A DNA stretch of 64,000 bases from positions 1 to 64,000 of the forward strand of contig JAJFGG010000050.1 in assembly GCA_021776235.1 (NCBI GenBank), read 5' to 3'. Shown in pieces: positions 18,446 to 26,722 of the stretch. Origin of the DNA: Alphaproteobacteria bacterium. Lineage in GTDB: Bacteria; Pseudomonadota; Alphaproteobacteria; GCA-2731375. Positions within the stretch are counted from its first letter, which is position 1. Every line of letters starts with the position of its first letter. A model generated the notes under the pieces. It was not told where the DNA came from, did not search any database, and worked only from the letters and a program-made list of their open reading frames with translations. The position numbers and the translations under genes were made by a program.

Positions 18446-18922
18446 TCAGTCCGGATTGCTTTTCATTGCCTTTCGCCGGGCCAGCCAGGCATCAAGCGAC
18501 CAATGGTCCCTGTGACGCAACAGCCAGATCGCGGCAAAGCCGCCAAGCGCGGCCAGCGCGATGGCATTGTTGCGGTTGACCGGGTAATTGTCTTCGATCA
18601 CGAACGGTGCCGATAGAATGGGCAGAATGACGATGACGGTCACCAGGTGCATGGCAAAAAGCAGTCCGTAGGATACGCTTCGCCAAAGCCCCAAGGCCGC
18701 CGCGATGCAGATCACAATCTGCACGCCGCCCATGAAATAGGGCAGGTTGGCGCCAATATCCAGGCCATGGAAATAGCCCCATATTCGCACATACTGTCCG
18801 GGCTCGATTATCTTGTTGACGGCCCAGACAAACAGAAACCAGACAAGCCCCAGACGCAATAGCAACAACCCCAGGGCGTCGCGCTTTTCGTTTCCCATGT
18901 GCAGCCAGTTCATCTCCGGCAT
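18446..18922 (-). CDS. DoxX-like small membrane protein
   Basis: 158 residues with four predicted membrane helices: LGLLLLRLGLVWFLFVWAV, LPYFMGGVQIVICIAAALG, YGLLFAMHLVTVIVIL and NNAIALAALGGFAAIWLL. The first-helix RLGL and FxxWAxxK patterns fit the DoxX/SURF4-like family, which is linked to quinone or thiosulfate redox in some members. The ATG has AAGGATCC upstream; another ATG 30 bases earlier is possible. It stands alone between convergent and divergent genes. Confidence 0.78.
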   Translation of the reverse strand: MPEMNWLHMGNEKRDALGLLLLRLGLVWFLFVWAVNKIIEPGQYVRIWGYFHGLDIGANLPYFMGGVQIVICIAAALGLWRSVSYGLLFAMHLVTVIVILPILSAPFVIEDNYPVNRNNAIALAALGGFAAIWLLRHRDHWSLDAWLARRKAMKSNPD

Positions 18923-19166
18923 GGAAGGATCCTTTGAAAAATTCGACGGCAATTTATTGTACCGTCATACTTGGCTTGAATGGTTCTGTTTGGTTCACAT
19001 TCCCGTCAACGCCCGGGCGCGGAGGTGCCGATGTGATCTGCCTGGCAGGGTGGTTGATGTCATCGGGTTGGTCGTGCTGCTGCGCCGGCGGCGTGCCGCA
19101 AAGCGTGGCATTCGGGCGGAATGGCGATAATATGGGCGGCAGGGTCAAACAGGAGGACGGAGTGGA

Positions 19167-20792
19167 ATGAGCGTGCGAAATTGTGATGTTGTCATTGTTG
19201 GCGCCGGATTCTCGGGGCTGTACCTTTTGCACCGTTTGCGTGGTCTGGGATATTCGATCCGAATGTTCGAGGCCGGGCATGATGTTGGCGGGACCTGGTA
19301 TTGGAACCGTTATCCGGGCGCACGGTGCGATGTGGAAAGCATGCAATATTCCTATTCCTTCTCCGAGGAATTGCAGCAGGAATGGAACTGGAGCGAACGC
19401 TTTTCGGCCCAGCCGGAGATCCTGGAATACGCCGGGCATGTGGCCGACCGCTTCGATCTGCGCCGCAGTATCGAATTTGCTACCACCGTAACCAGCGCCC
19501 ATTTTGACGAAGCGGACCGGCGATGGACCGTCGAGACCGACAAGGGCGAGCAACTTTCGGCGCAATTCTGCGTCATGGCCACGGGCTGTATATCGACGGC
19601 ACAGATCCCGGATTTCGAAGGCCTGGCTGAATATCAGGGCGATACCTACCATACGGGAAACTGGCCTCACGAAGGCGTTGATTTCTCGGGCCAGCGCATC
19701 GCGGTCATTGGCACCGGTTCGTCCGGTATCCAGGCCATTCCGGTCATAGCCGAGCAGGCGGCCCATGTGACCGTCTTCCAACGAACGGCAAATTATTCGT
19801 TGCCCGCGCGGAACGGCCCGATGACCACGGAATACGCCCGCTCGTGGAAGGACAATTACGCCGCCCTGCGGGAGCAGCAGCGCCAGACCCCCAAGGGCGC
19901 CCTTCGCGAATTCAATGATGTGTCGGGCCTGACGGTTTCGGAGGAAGAACGCACGGCGATGTACGAGGCGCGCTGGTCCCTTGGTGGCGCCTCTTTATTG
20001 GGCACTTACAGGGACATACTGACCAATGCCGAGGTCAACGAGACGGCGGCGGAATTCGCCCGCGAAAAGGTTCGCGCCATCGTCGATGACCCGGCTGTCG
20101 CCGAGCGGCTGGCGGCAAAGGGATATCCCATCGGCACCAAACGCATTTGCATCGACAGCGGCTATTTCGAAACCTTCAACCGCGATAGCGTGGTGCTGGT
20201 GGACATCAACGACACGCCGATCGAGCAGATCACGGCCAGCGGTCTGCGCACCAGCGGCCATTCCTATGAATTTGACGCGATCGTCTTCGCGACCGGCTTC
20301 GATGCCATGACGGGAACGTTGTTCAAGATTGATATCCAGGGACGCGGGGGCGCCACGTTGCGCGGAAAATGGAATGCCGGGCCCCGCACATACCTTGGCC
20401 TGATGTCCGAAGCCTTCCCGAATATGTTCATGGTCACCGGGCCCGGCAGCCCCTCGGTTCTGACCAACATGATGGTTTCGATCGAGCAGCATGTCGATTG
20501 GATAACCGATTGTCTGCTGCATATGCGGTCCCGCGGGCTGGAGACCATGGAGCCAACCCTGGAGGCGCAGGACGACTGGGTCGAACACGTCAACGTGGTC
20601 GCCCATCGAACGCTCTTTCCGCTGGCCGCGTCGTGGTACATGGGCGCGAATATCCCCGGCAAGCCGCGCATCTTCATGCCCTACGTAGGCGGCGCCGGCG
20701 TTTATCGAGAAATCTGCGATAAGGTTGTCGCTGATGGCTATGAAGGCTTCCGCTTTCATCCGGATCCGGCGAAACTGGCGGCTGCGGAATAG
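19167..20792 (+). CDS. Flavin-containing (Baeyer-Villiger-type) monooxygenase
   Basis: 541 residues. FAD-binding GAGFSG is near residue 12, followed by GTWYWNRYPGARCD, a strong cyclohexanone-monooxygenase marker. The BVMO fingerprint is present as YQGDTYHTGNWP, and the NADPH-binding GTGSSG follows. Such enzymes convert ketones to esters or lactones with O2 and NADPH. A strong GGAGG lies upstream of the ATG. An SDR 70 bases downstream could make the ketone from an alcohol, a classic alicyclic degradation pairing. Substrate range is not readable. Confidence 0.94.
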   Translation: MSVRNCDVVIVGAGFSGLYLLHRLRGLGYSIRMFEAGHDVGGTWYWNRYPGARCDVESMQYSYSFSEELQQEWNWSERFSAQPEILEYAGHVADRFDLRRSIEFATTVTSAHFDEADRRWTVETDKGEQLSAQFCVMATGCISTAQIPDFEGLAEYQGDTYHTGNWPHEGVDFSGQRIAVIGTGSSGIQAIPVIAEQAAHVTVFQRTANYSLPARNGPMTTEYARSWKDNYAALREQQRQTPKGALREFNDVSGLTVSEEERTAMYEARWSLGGASLLGTYRDILTNAEVNETAAEFAREKVRAIVDDPAVAERLAAKGYPIGTKRICIDSGYFETFNRDSVVLVDINDTPIEQITASGLRTSGHSYEFDAIVFATGFDAMTGTLFKIDIQGRGGATLRGKWNAGPRTYLGLMSEAFPNMFMVTGPGSPSVLTNMMVSIEQHVDWITDCLLHMRSRGLETMEPTLEAQDDWVEHVNVVAHRTLFPLAASWYMGANIPGKPRIFMPYVGGAGVYREICDKVVADGYEGFRFHPDPAKLAAAE

Positions 20793-20862
20793 GGCCTGCA
20801 TTCCAACGTCACGCAATGCGGTGGGAAAAGCCTGGCCAAAGGCCATGCAATAGGAGGGAGCG

Positions 20863-21663
20863 ATGGATACGGGGACCCGGCTGAGCGGCAAGGTGGCGAT
20901 CGTGACCGGCGGTGCGTCCGGCATCGGGGCCGAGACCGCCAGATTATTCGCCGGGCATGGCGCAATGGTGGTTGTCTGCGACGTCAATGCCGCGCTGGGG
21001 CAATCGATTGTCGAGGCCATCGGCGAAAGCGGCGGCGAGGCGGTTTTTCGCCCGCTTGACGTCACCGACGAAGAGCAATGGGCCGCCCTCGTCGCACAGA
21101 CCGAAACGGCCTATGGCAGGCTTGATGTGCTGACCAACATAGCGGGCATCTCCGGCCGTGATCCACAGCAGAATATCCAGACCGGCCTGACCGCCGGCGG
21201 CCTGCTGGAAGATCAGACATTGGCGAAATGGAACCAGATCATGGAAGTCAACGCGACGGGGACTTTTCTTGGTACGAAATGCGCTATCGCGCCCATGCGG
21301 CGGTCCGGCGGCGGCTCGATCATCAATATTTCGTCGATCTGCGGCATAATCGGCTCGTTCGCGAACGCCGCCTATCATGCATCGAAAGGCGCCGTGCGTA
21401 TATTCTCCAAGTCGGCGGCGATCCAATACGCCCCGGCCGGCATCCGGGTGAACTCCATCCATCCCGGTTTCGTCGACACGCCCATGACACAACCGGGCCA
21501 TGCCAACCCGGAGGTCGCGAAACAGCGCCTTGAGGCGACGCCGCTGGGCCGCTTCGGCACCCCCCGCGACATCGCCATGGGTTGCCTCTATCTGGCCTCG
21601 GACGAAGCGTCCTGGGTCACTGGTTCAGAGCTGGTGATCGACGGCGGCATGACGGCGAATTGA
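20863..21663 (+). CDS. SDR family NAD(P)-dependent oxidoreductase
   Basis: 266 residues. The Rossmann motif TGGASGIG is at residues 15-22, NIAGISG is the NAG-type motif, IINISSICG carries the catalytic Ser and AAYHASKGAV the Tyr-x3-Lys pair. Length and motifs fit classical 3-alpha/7-alpha-type short-chain dehydrogenases. A GGAGG ribosome site precedes the ATG. The position behind a Baeyer-Villiger monooxygenase suggests oxidation of an alcohol to the ketone substrate. Confidence 0.94.
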   Translation: MDTGTRLSGKVAIVTGGASGIGAETARLFAGHGAMVVVCDVNAALGQSIVEAIGESGGEAVFRPLDVTDEEQWAALVAQTETAYGRLDVLTNIAGISGRDPQQNIQTGLTAGGLLEDQTLAKWNQIMEVNATGTFLGTKCAIAPMRRSGGGSIINISSICGIIGSFANAAYHASKGAVRIFSKSAAIQYAPAGIRVNSIHPGFVDTPMTQPGHANPEVAKQRLEATPLGRFGTPRDIAMGCLYLASDEASWVTGSELVIDGGMTAN

Positions 21664-21828
21664 GGCCCGGTAATTCGATGGCGTCAATCCGGTCCAACGC
21701 CGGAAGACATTGGTGAATGCACTGGTTTTCGAATACCCCAGCAGGTGAACCACCCCTGGCCGGAGATCAAAATCCTGCTGACCCCGGCCCGGCGACTGGG
21801 GCGATGGCGGAGCGGATGTCATCGAGGC
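21664..21828 (-). pseudogene. Decayed AraC-family regulator C terminus
   Basis: Reading the minus strand across two frame changes recovers the DNA-binding tail of an AraC/OruR-type regulator: GLDDIRSAIA, then a frame change, then VVHLLGYSKTSAFTNVFRRW and TGLTPSNYR. The LLGYS-x(2)-SAF and RRW-x-G-x-TP-x(2)-YR blocks are diagnostic. No start or sensory domain remains. It lies between the SDR and the acyl-CoA ligase and was probably the operon's own activator before decay. Confidence 0.75.
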
Positions 21829-21945
21829 CCGGCGCCGCCCGGGGCGGCCCGCTCTGGCAGAGCTGCGGCAAAATGCCGGTCCAAACCGATCAGTTTATGG
21901 CATAAACAAGACAACCCGGAAAATCACCAAGGGAAGGCGACGACG

Positions 21946-23496
21946 ATGCCCATGATCGACCATGCCATAGCGCATCCAGATAGAATTGCCACGATTATGG
22001 CTGGGTCCGGGGAGAGCGTAACCTATGGTGAATTGAACGCGAGAAGTAACCGTTTGGCCAATTACCTGTACGCGGCGGGCCTGCGCGCCGGCGACGTTCT
22101 CGCCCTCTATATGGAAAACAATATCCGCTATCATGAAGTTTACTGGGCGACCGTGCGGTCGGGCATGTATCTGTGCGCAGTGAACAGGCACCTCACCGCG
22201 GAAGAGGTCACATATATCATCAACGATTCAGGCGCGAAGGCCATTGTCACGTCCGCCGGTTTGACGGCGACGGCAGCGGAGATTTTGCCCGCAATAGACA
22301 ATTGCCCCGTGCGTCTGATGATCGACGGCGCGGTTGCCGGGTACGAGGCTTATGAAGACCTCGTCGCGGCGCAGCCAAGCGGCCCCCTGGCGCATGAGCC
22401 GCGCGGCGATTTCATGAATTATTCTTCCGGTACCACCGGGCGGCCGAAGGGTATCAAGCGTCCCCTGAGCGGCGAAACTTTCGCCGAACCGTCCCTGCTC
22501 GATGGCCTCGTCAGGACGCTGTATGATATTGGCCCGGACACTATTTACCTCTCCCCCGCACCGCTTTATCACGCCGCCCCCTTGGGCTTTACCGCCGGCG
22601 TCCATAGCCTCGGCGGGACCAATGTGATCATGGAACGGTTCGACCCTGTCGGTGCTTTGCGCCTGATCGAAAAATACCGGGTGACCCACAGCCAATGGGT
22701 GCCGACCATGTTCGTTCGCATGCTGAAGCTGGATGAGGCGGACCGGGCCGGTCATGATCTCTCCACCCACCGGGTCGCCATCCATGCCGCCGCGCCGTGC
22801 CCTATTGATGTGAAGCGCCAGATGCTCGCGTGGTGGGGTCCCATTATCTGGGAGTATTATGGCGGCACCGAGCTCAATGGCATGACCGTTTGCAGCAGTG
22901 AACAATGGTTGGCGCACCCGGGATCCGTCGGCAGCTCCATATTGGGCGTTCTGCACATTTGCGACGAGGCGGGCGAGGAATTGCCCCTGGGTGAGACCGG
23001 CTCCATCTACTTCGAGCGGGACGAGATGACATTCGAGTATCACGGAGATCCCGAGAAGACCGCAACCGCCAGCCATCCCAGGCATCCGTTTTGGACCAAG
23101 CTGGGCGATGTCGGCTATCTCGATGCAGATGGCTTCCTGTACCTGACCGACCGGGAATCGTTCATGATCATTTCCGGCGGCGTCAACATCTACCCACAGG
23201 AGATCGAGGACTGCATCGTCATGCATCCCAAGGTCGCCGATGTTGCCGTCTTTGGCGTGCCGAACCCTGACTTTGGCGAAGAGGTCAAGGCCGTCGTGCA
23301 GCCCGCGCCGGGCCTTGCGCCTTCGGACGAACTTGGGGCTGAAATTCTGGCCTATGCGCAGGACAAGCTGGCGCATTACAAGATCCCGCGTTCAATCGAT
23401 TTCGAAGCCGAACTTCCACGCCTCGAGACAGGCAAGCTCTATAAGCGCCTATTGAAGGATCGCTATTGGGGCAACAAGAACAGCCGTATTGTATAA
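21946..23496 (+). CDS. Acyl-CoA synthetase (AMP-forming)
   Basis: 516 residues. AMP-binding motif MNYSSGTTGRPKGIKR is near residue 155, YGGTELNGM is the adenine-binding A5 box, and YLTDRESFMIISGGVNIYPQ contains the A7-A8 hinge. The C-terminal catalytic Lys lies in LPRLETGKLYKR. These enzymes activate carboxylic acids as acyl-CoA. The ATG used has AAGGGAAGG upstream; a long upstream extension overlaps the AraC relic and is not credible. It likely completes the monooxygenase/SDR catabolic set. Confidence 0.93.
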   Translation: MPMIDHAIAHPDRIATIMAGSGESVTYGELNARSNRLANYLYAAGLRAGDVLALYMENNIRYHEVYWATVRSGMYLCAVNRHLTAEEVTYIINDSGAKAIVTSAGLTATAAEILPAIDNCPVRLMIDGAVAGYEAYEDLVAAQPSGPLAHEPRGDFMNYSSGTTGRPKGIKRPLSGETFAEPSLLDGLVRTLYDIGPDTIYLSPAPLYHAAPLGFTAGVHSLGGTNVIMERFDPVGALRLIEKYRVTHSQWVPTMFVRMLKLDEADRAGHDLSTHRVAIHAAAPCPIDVKRQMLAWWGPIIWEYYGGTELNGMTVCSSEQWLAHPGSVGSSILGVLHICDEAGEELPLGETGSIYFERDEMTFEYHGDPEKTATASHPRHPFWTKLGDVGYLDADGFLYLTDRESFMIISGGVNIYPQEIEDCIVMHPKVADVAVFGVPNPDFGEEVKAVVQPAPGLAPSDELGAEILAYAQDKLAHYKIPRSIDFEAELPRLETGKLYKRLLKDRYWGNKNSRIV

Positions 23497-23506
23497 AAGT
23501 GAACCC

Positions 23507-24721
23507 TCACTGCATCCATTTGAAGAGAGCCGAGGGCGCGGCAGGGATCATGTAGAAACGGGCATTCCATTCCGCGCCGGCGACATCGTCGGGCTGGATG
23601 ACGGAATAGTGGATCTCGGCGCCAAAACGCACGGGGACTTTGCCAAACTGCAGGGTTTTTGTGATGCCGATGCCTATGGGAACGGTAAATGCATTGTCAT
23701 TGTCCTGTTCCCAGTTTGCGAGGATATTCGGGGCGGCGCCGATGGAGGTGGTCTCGTCCAGGCTGTAGAAGACAAAGTATTGCAGGTTTGTCAGGTTGAC
23801 GTCGTCGCGGTCGTCATCGCCTTCGAAATCAAAGAACTGCTGGGCCAGAAAACCAAATTTCCATTTCGAGCCCAAATAGACCGCCAGCGCCGATGGTCCC
23901 GCCAACCACTTTCCCGTACCCAGAATGTCCTCGGACGCGGTTGGAACACCCAGATCGAAGCCGGCGCCCCAAACGACCTTCCCCTCGTCCAGGGAAATGG
24001 GCTTGCTGGGCGAAAACAGGCCATTGTAGTACATATCGCCAAAGTCGGTCGTACGGCCGCTGAAAAGGTCAATCGGGGCCGGCGGCGAGCCTTCCGGCGG
24101 CACGATGGTGCCACCCGGGCCGGTACTGAAATCCCGTTGCGCGCCGGTGAGCCTGTCCTGGTCGAGCGGCATGCTGGGCACGTTCCAGATCACCCGGTTG
24201 ATGAGGTTCCAGTCCTGGTTGAGGCGCTTGGGGAACTGCGCAATGCCCATATAGTTGTATTTTTCCGCCGTCTTGCCGTTGGCCGGGTTTTCCATGCGGG
24301 TCAAATCGAACTGGGTGAACAGCATCGCGACGTTGCCGAGGGGGTTGTCCATCAAAGCCGACATCTGCGCCAGGGTCGGTTCGCAGCCGGCTCTCAGAAC
24401 ATCGCCCAGATCCGCGTCGATGTCTCTCTTGAACGCCAGACATTCCGCCGAGTTTGCCTTCTCTGCCTCGGCTTGGTCCTTCGCGTCGGCCAACTGAAAC
24501 GGCCTGTCCGGCTCTCCCATCGAGCGGCCAAACGGTTTTTCAATAGCCTCAAGATTGATCTCGAACGCCACTGTGTCGTGCGGCGGCGCAACCTTGTTAT
24601 CCGGGGCAGTCGTTTGCGGCACGGCTAGTTTTTCCGCCGCCAGGACCTGTGGCGCGGCTATCAACCCGAAGCCCATGAGCGCCATCGCGCCCATCAAGAC
24701 CATATACCTTCGCTCACTCAC
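23507..24721 (-). CDS. Outer-membrane MetA-type (phenol degradation) barrel-like protein
   Basis: 404 residues with a Sec signal peptide ending VLAAE. The C-terminal half has alternating strands and the blocks LGTGKWLAGPSALAVYLGS, FFDFEGDDDRDDVN and APNILANWEQDNDNAFTVPI, ending in an aromatic-rich strand. These match the Phenol_MetA_deg/transporter family of outer-membrane barrels linked to hydrophobic substrate uptake. It is convergent with the acyl-CoA ligase, with 10 bases between stops. Placement next to a degradation set fits substrate import, by inference. Confidence 0.78.
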   Translation of the reverse strand: MSERRYMVLMGAMALMGFGLIAAPQVLAAEKLAVPQTTAPDNKVAPPHDTVAFEINLEAIEKPFGRSMGEPDRPFQLADAKDQAEAEKANSAECLAFKRDIDADLGDVLRAGCEPTLAQMSALMDNPLGNVAMLFTQFDLTRMENPANGKTAEKYNYMGIAQFPKRLNQDWNLINRVIWNVPSMPLDQDRLTGAQRDFSTGPGGTIVPPEGSPPAPIDLFSGRTTDFGDMYYNGLFSPSKPISLDEGKVVWGAGFDLGVPTASEDILGTGKWLAGPSALAVYLGSKWKFGFLAQQFFDFEGDDDRDDVNLTNLQYFVFYSLDETTSIGAAPNILANWEQDNDNAFTVPIGIGITKTLQFGKVPVRFGAEIHYSVIQPDDVAGAEWNARFYMIPAAPSALFKWMQ

Positions 24722-25232
24722 GAGCTTCGCCCCTTTCCATCAAATCAGCGATCAATGCCTAAGAAGTACATGTTTTCGCTTGTCCCGCGATGTTGTTCCA
24801 AGCTGAAATTCTCCCACGAATATCGTCACGCCGCTACCGCTTTGGCATCGGCGCCGGCGTGTAACCATCCCAGTTGCCCCTCGGACATCACCGGGACCGA
24901 GGTCTATCACCAAATCGACGGCGGTCGATGACTGGGCCCGGGATCGATTGCCGCCGCTCAACCCCCGTGCCCGGCGCCGGTCGGCGAAGCCCTCGTAATC
25001 GCGAAGGGCACCACACTAATCGGATAGACCATCAGCCTGTGATGCCAGTGAAGGTTTTTCAGCTGATTTTTTGCCCGATTGATGTGATTTATTGGTAGTG
25101 TCAAGAATGCCGCGCATTTTTGTTTTCCGCTCCTTGGCTGGTCTGGCGATATCTGCCAACCATCCGAAAGCGCATGTCTGGCCTGCACTTTCCATTCGTC
25201 CGCCAGGCCGCAGTCGCGGCGGACGCGGAACC
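24722..25232. other. Intergenic stretch, no gene recognised
   Basis: About 510 bases between the minus-strand outer-membrane protein and the plus-strand YqgE-like gene. It must hold both promoters. Short ORFs here show no family pattern or ribosome site that I can support. No strong hairpin was seen. Confidence 0.5.
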
Positions 25233-25871
25233 ATGGCCATGATTGGCCGGCTGCTTGGCGGCCTGATGTTTGCCGCATTCCTGTCGGCCGGCGGCGCGGC
25301 AATGCAAGGGACCGTGTCGGCAGACGCAACGCCGGCGGCGGCCGGCAAAACCGCTGGCCGTCTGCTGGTCGCTTCGCCCCGTTTGCGGGATACCAGGTTC
25401 GCCGAGAGCGTCGTCATTCTGTTGCGCCATGATGACCGTGGCGCGAAGGGCCTGATCGTCAATCGGCTGATACTGTTGAAGCCGGCGGCGGAACTGGTGG
25501 AGCTTGTCGTCGGCAAGCGTCCTGCGGGCGATGGTGGCCGCGATGTTCGTATCCAGTTTGGCGGGCCCGTTCGGACCCTGGAATGGATTTTCCTGCATTC
25601 AAACGATTATGCCGGTACTGGCACGACGGCGGTAACCGACCGGATATCGTTGACCAGCGATCCTGAAATCCTGCGTGCCCTGGCCAAAGGCAGGGGGCCG
25701 GCCAAGGGATTTTTCGCCATTGGCTATGCGGGCTGGGGGCCCGGTCAATTGGAGAACGAGATCCGGCGTAAGGACTGGGTGATGCTTCCGCCCGACGACG
25801 GTCTTGTGCTTGACGGCGATATACACTTGATATGGCGGCGGGCCATGGACAAGCGAACCGTTGATCTTTGA
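25233..25871 (+). CDS. YqgE/AlgH family protein with signal peptide
   Basis: 212 residues. The YqgE/AlgH (DUF179) pattern is clear: LLVASPRLRDTRFAESVVIL, GAKGLIVNRL, IQFGGPVRTLEWIFLHS, and GFFAIGYAGWGPGQLENEI. Unusually, about 35 residues precede it, with a hydrophobic segment (LLGGLMFAAFLSAGGAAM) that looks like a Sec signal. Typical YqgE is cytoplasmic, so this is a probably exported paralog. The ATG start is chosen to give this signal; ribosome site is weak. Function of the family is unclear. Confidence 0.88.
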   Translation: MAMIGRLLGGLMFAAFLSAGGAAMQGTVSADATPAAAGKTAGRLLVASPRLRDTRFAESVVILLRHDDRGAKGLIVNRLILLKPAAELVELVVGKRPAGDGGRDVRIQFGGPVRTLEWIFLHSNDYAGTGTTAVTDRISLTSDPEILRALAKGRGPAKGFFAIGYAGWGPGQLENEIRRKDWVMLPPDDGLVLDGDIHLIWRRAMDKRTVDL

Positions 25872-25994
25872 GCGCTCGGTACGAGGGGTCTAATGGGTGA
25901 CCCTACAGGTAGGTAAACGGGACAATTTTACCAGTTGACGGAACCGCCTCTGGCATGTCCAACCATGAGTCAGGATTGCGGCGAAGGCCTGGTT

Positions 25995-26078
25995 TCACAA
26001 AGCGGCTTGCGGCATTGACCGCAGAAACAGGGCAGCGCCGACGCACAGGGTGACGCCGATGAGGAAGGGGGCGCTGCG
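25995..26078 (-). pseudogene. Possible MFS transporter C-terminal scrap
   Basis: On the minus strand about 26 codons read APFLIGVTLCVGAALFLRSM and end in a stop. This looks like the last helix of an MFS transporter. In-frame stops lie just upstream, so no complete gene exists. The match is by eye and short. Confidence 0.3.
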
Positions 26079-26116
26079 CTTTTATATGGAGACGGCCGCT
26101 TCGCTGGGCTGGGCCC

Positions 26117-26165
26117 AAAAAAAAAAAATTTCCCAGCTGGGGGAGGTCGCTTACCAGCTGGGAAA
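26117..26165 (-). terminator. Rho-independent terminator, minus strand
   Basis: On the minus strand a perfect 12-bp stem (TTTCCCAGCTGG with its complement at 26129-26140 and 26154-26165) with a 13-base loop is followed by twelve Ts (A-tract at 26117-26128). It has no minus-strand gene immediately upstream now. Confidence 0.85.
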
Positions 26166-26352
26166 GAGAGAGAGAAGATGGCATCATCGTGGGCAAAAAG
26201 AATTAACAACCTGTTAATGCCACCAGGCATCGCCGTCGCGCTATTTCCCTGCATCTTCCGTATGGCGCGGCCTGCGAGACCCCTCGCGCTGGTCATTTAT
26301 TGCGCGCCCGTACGAACAAGGACCTAGCCGGTGTACGGCTAAGCCCTTGAAA

Positions 26353-26363
26353 TAATTGGCTCC
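26353..26363. repeat. Candidate attL: repeat of tRNA-Asn 3' end
   Basis: The 11 bases TAATTGGCTCC recur at 30552-30562, where they include the CCA end and last acceptor bases of tRNA-Asn. The copies are in direct orientation and flank the AT-rich island. Expected chance occurrence of a given 11-mer in 64 kb is low but not negligible. Confidence 0.5.
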
Positions 26364-26722
26364 TCTTTGTGGATGCCTATCGAACCATGTGCCTCGCGCC
26401 GGAGCCTGATTTTCGGCGCTTGCTGGAGGGAGCTCGTGGTCCGCACTCGGCTGCGTAATTGGAGATTTTCGATTGCTAGCTCTGACCACTTTCGATGTTG
26501 ATGCGATAGGCACTTCTCTTTACAAGGCGCCTCGCCGCGGTCATCAAAGGGGTGCCATTCAAGGATGGATTTAAGCAAATCAACCACGCCGCCTGAGATC
26601 GCCGTCACCAATTTTCGGGCATAGCTCGGTGGCCTTTTGTAATTACTCCTATATGGCAGTATCATTACCGTAGCGACTCAGTGCCGTAAACGTGGTCTAT
26701 ATTTTGGTGGGAGTGCCGACTG

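Larger units (their letters stand above)
25872..26722. other. Gene-free junction ahead of the tRNA-Asn island
   Basis: About 850 bases without a gene I can support. It contains, in order, a minus-strand MFS-like C-terminal scrap, a strong minus-strand terminator hairpin, an 11-base repeat of the tRNA-Asn 3' end, and the upstream region of the deaminase gene. Composition becomes more AT-rich towards the end, marking entry into foreign DNA. Confidence 0.6.

Noticed and set aside
26340-26420. A second tRNA or tmRNA fragment at the island edge
   Set aside because: Only the 11-base acceptor end is shared; no T-arm, anticodon arm or tmRNA core could be folded.
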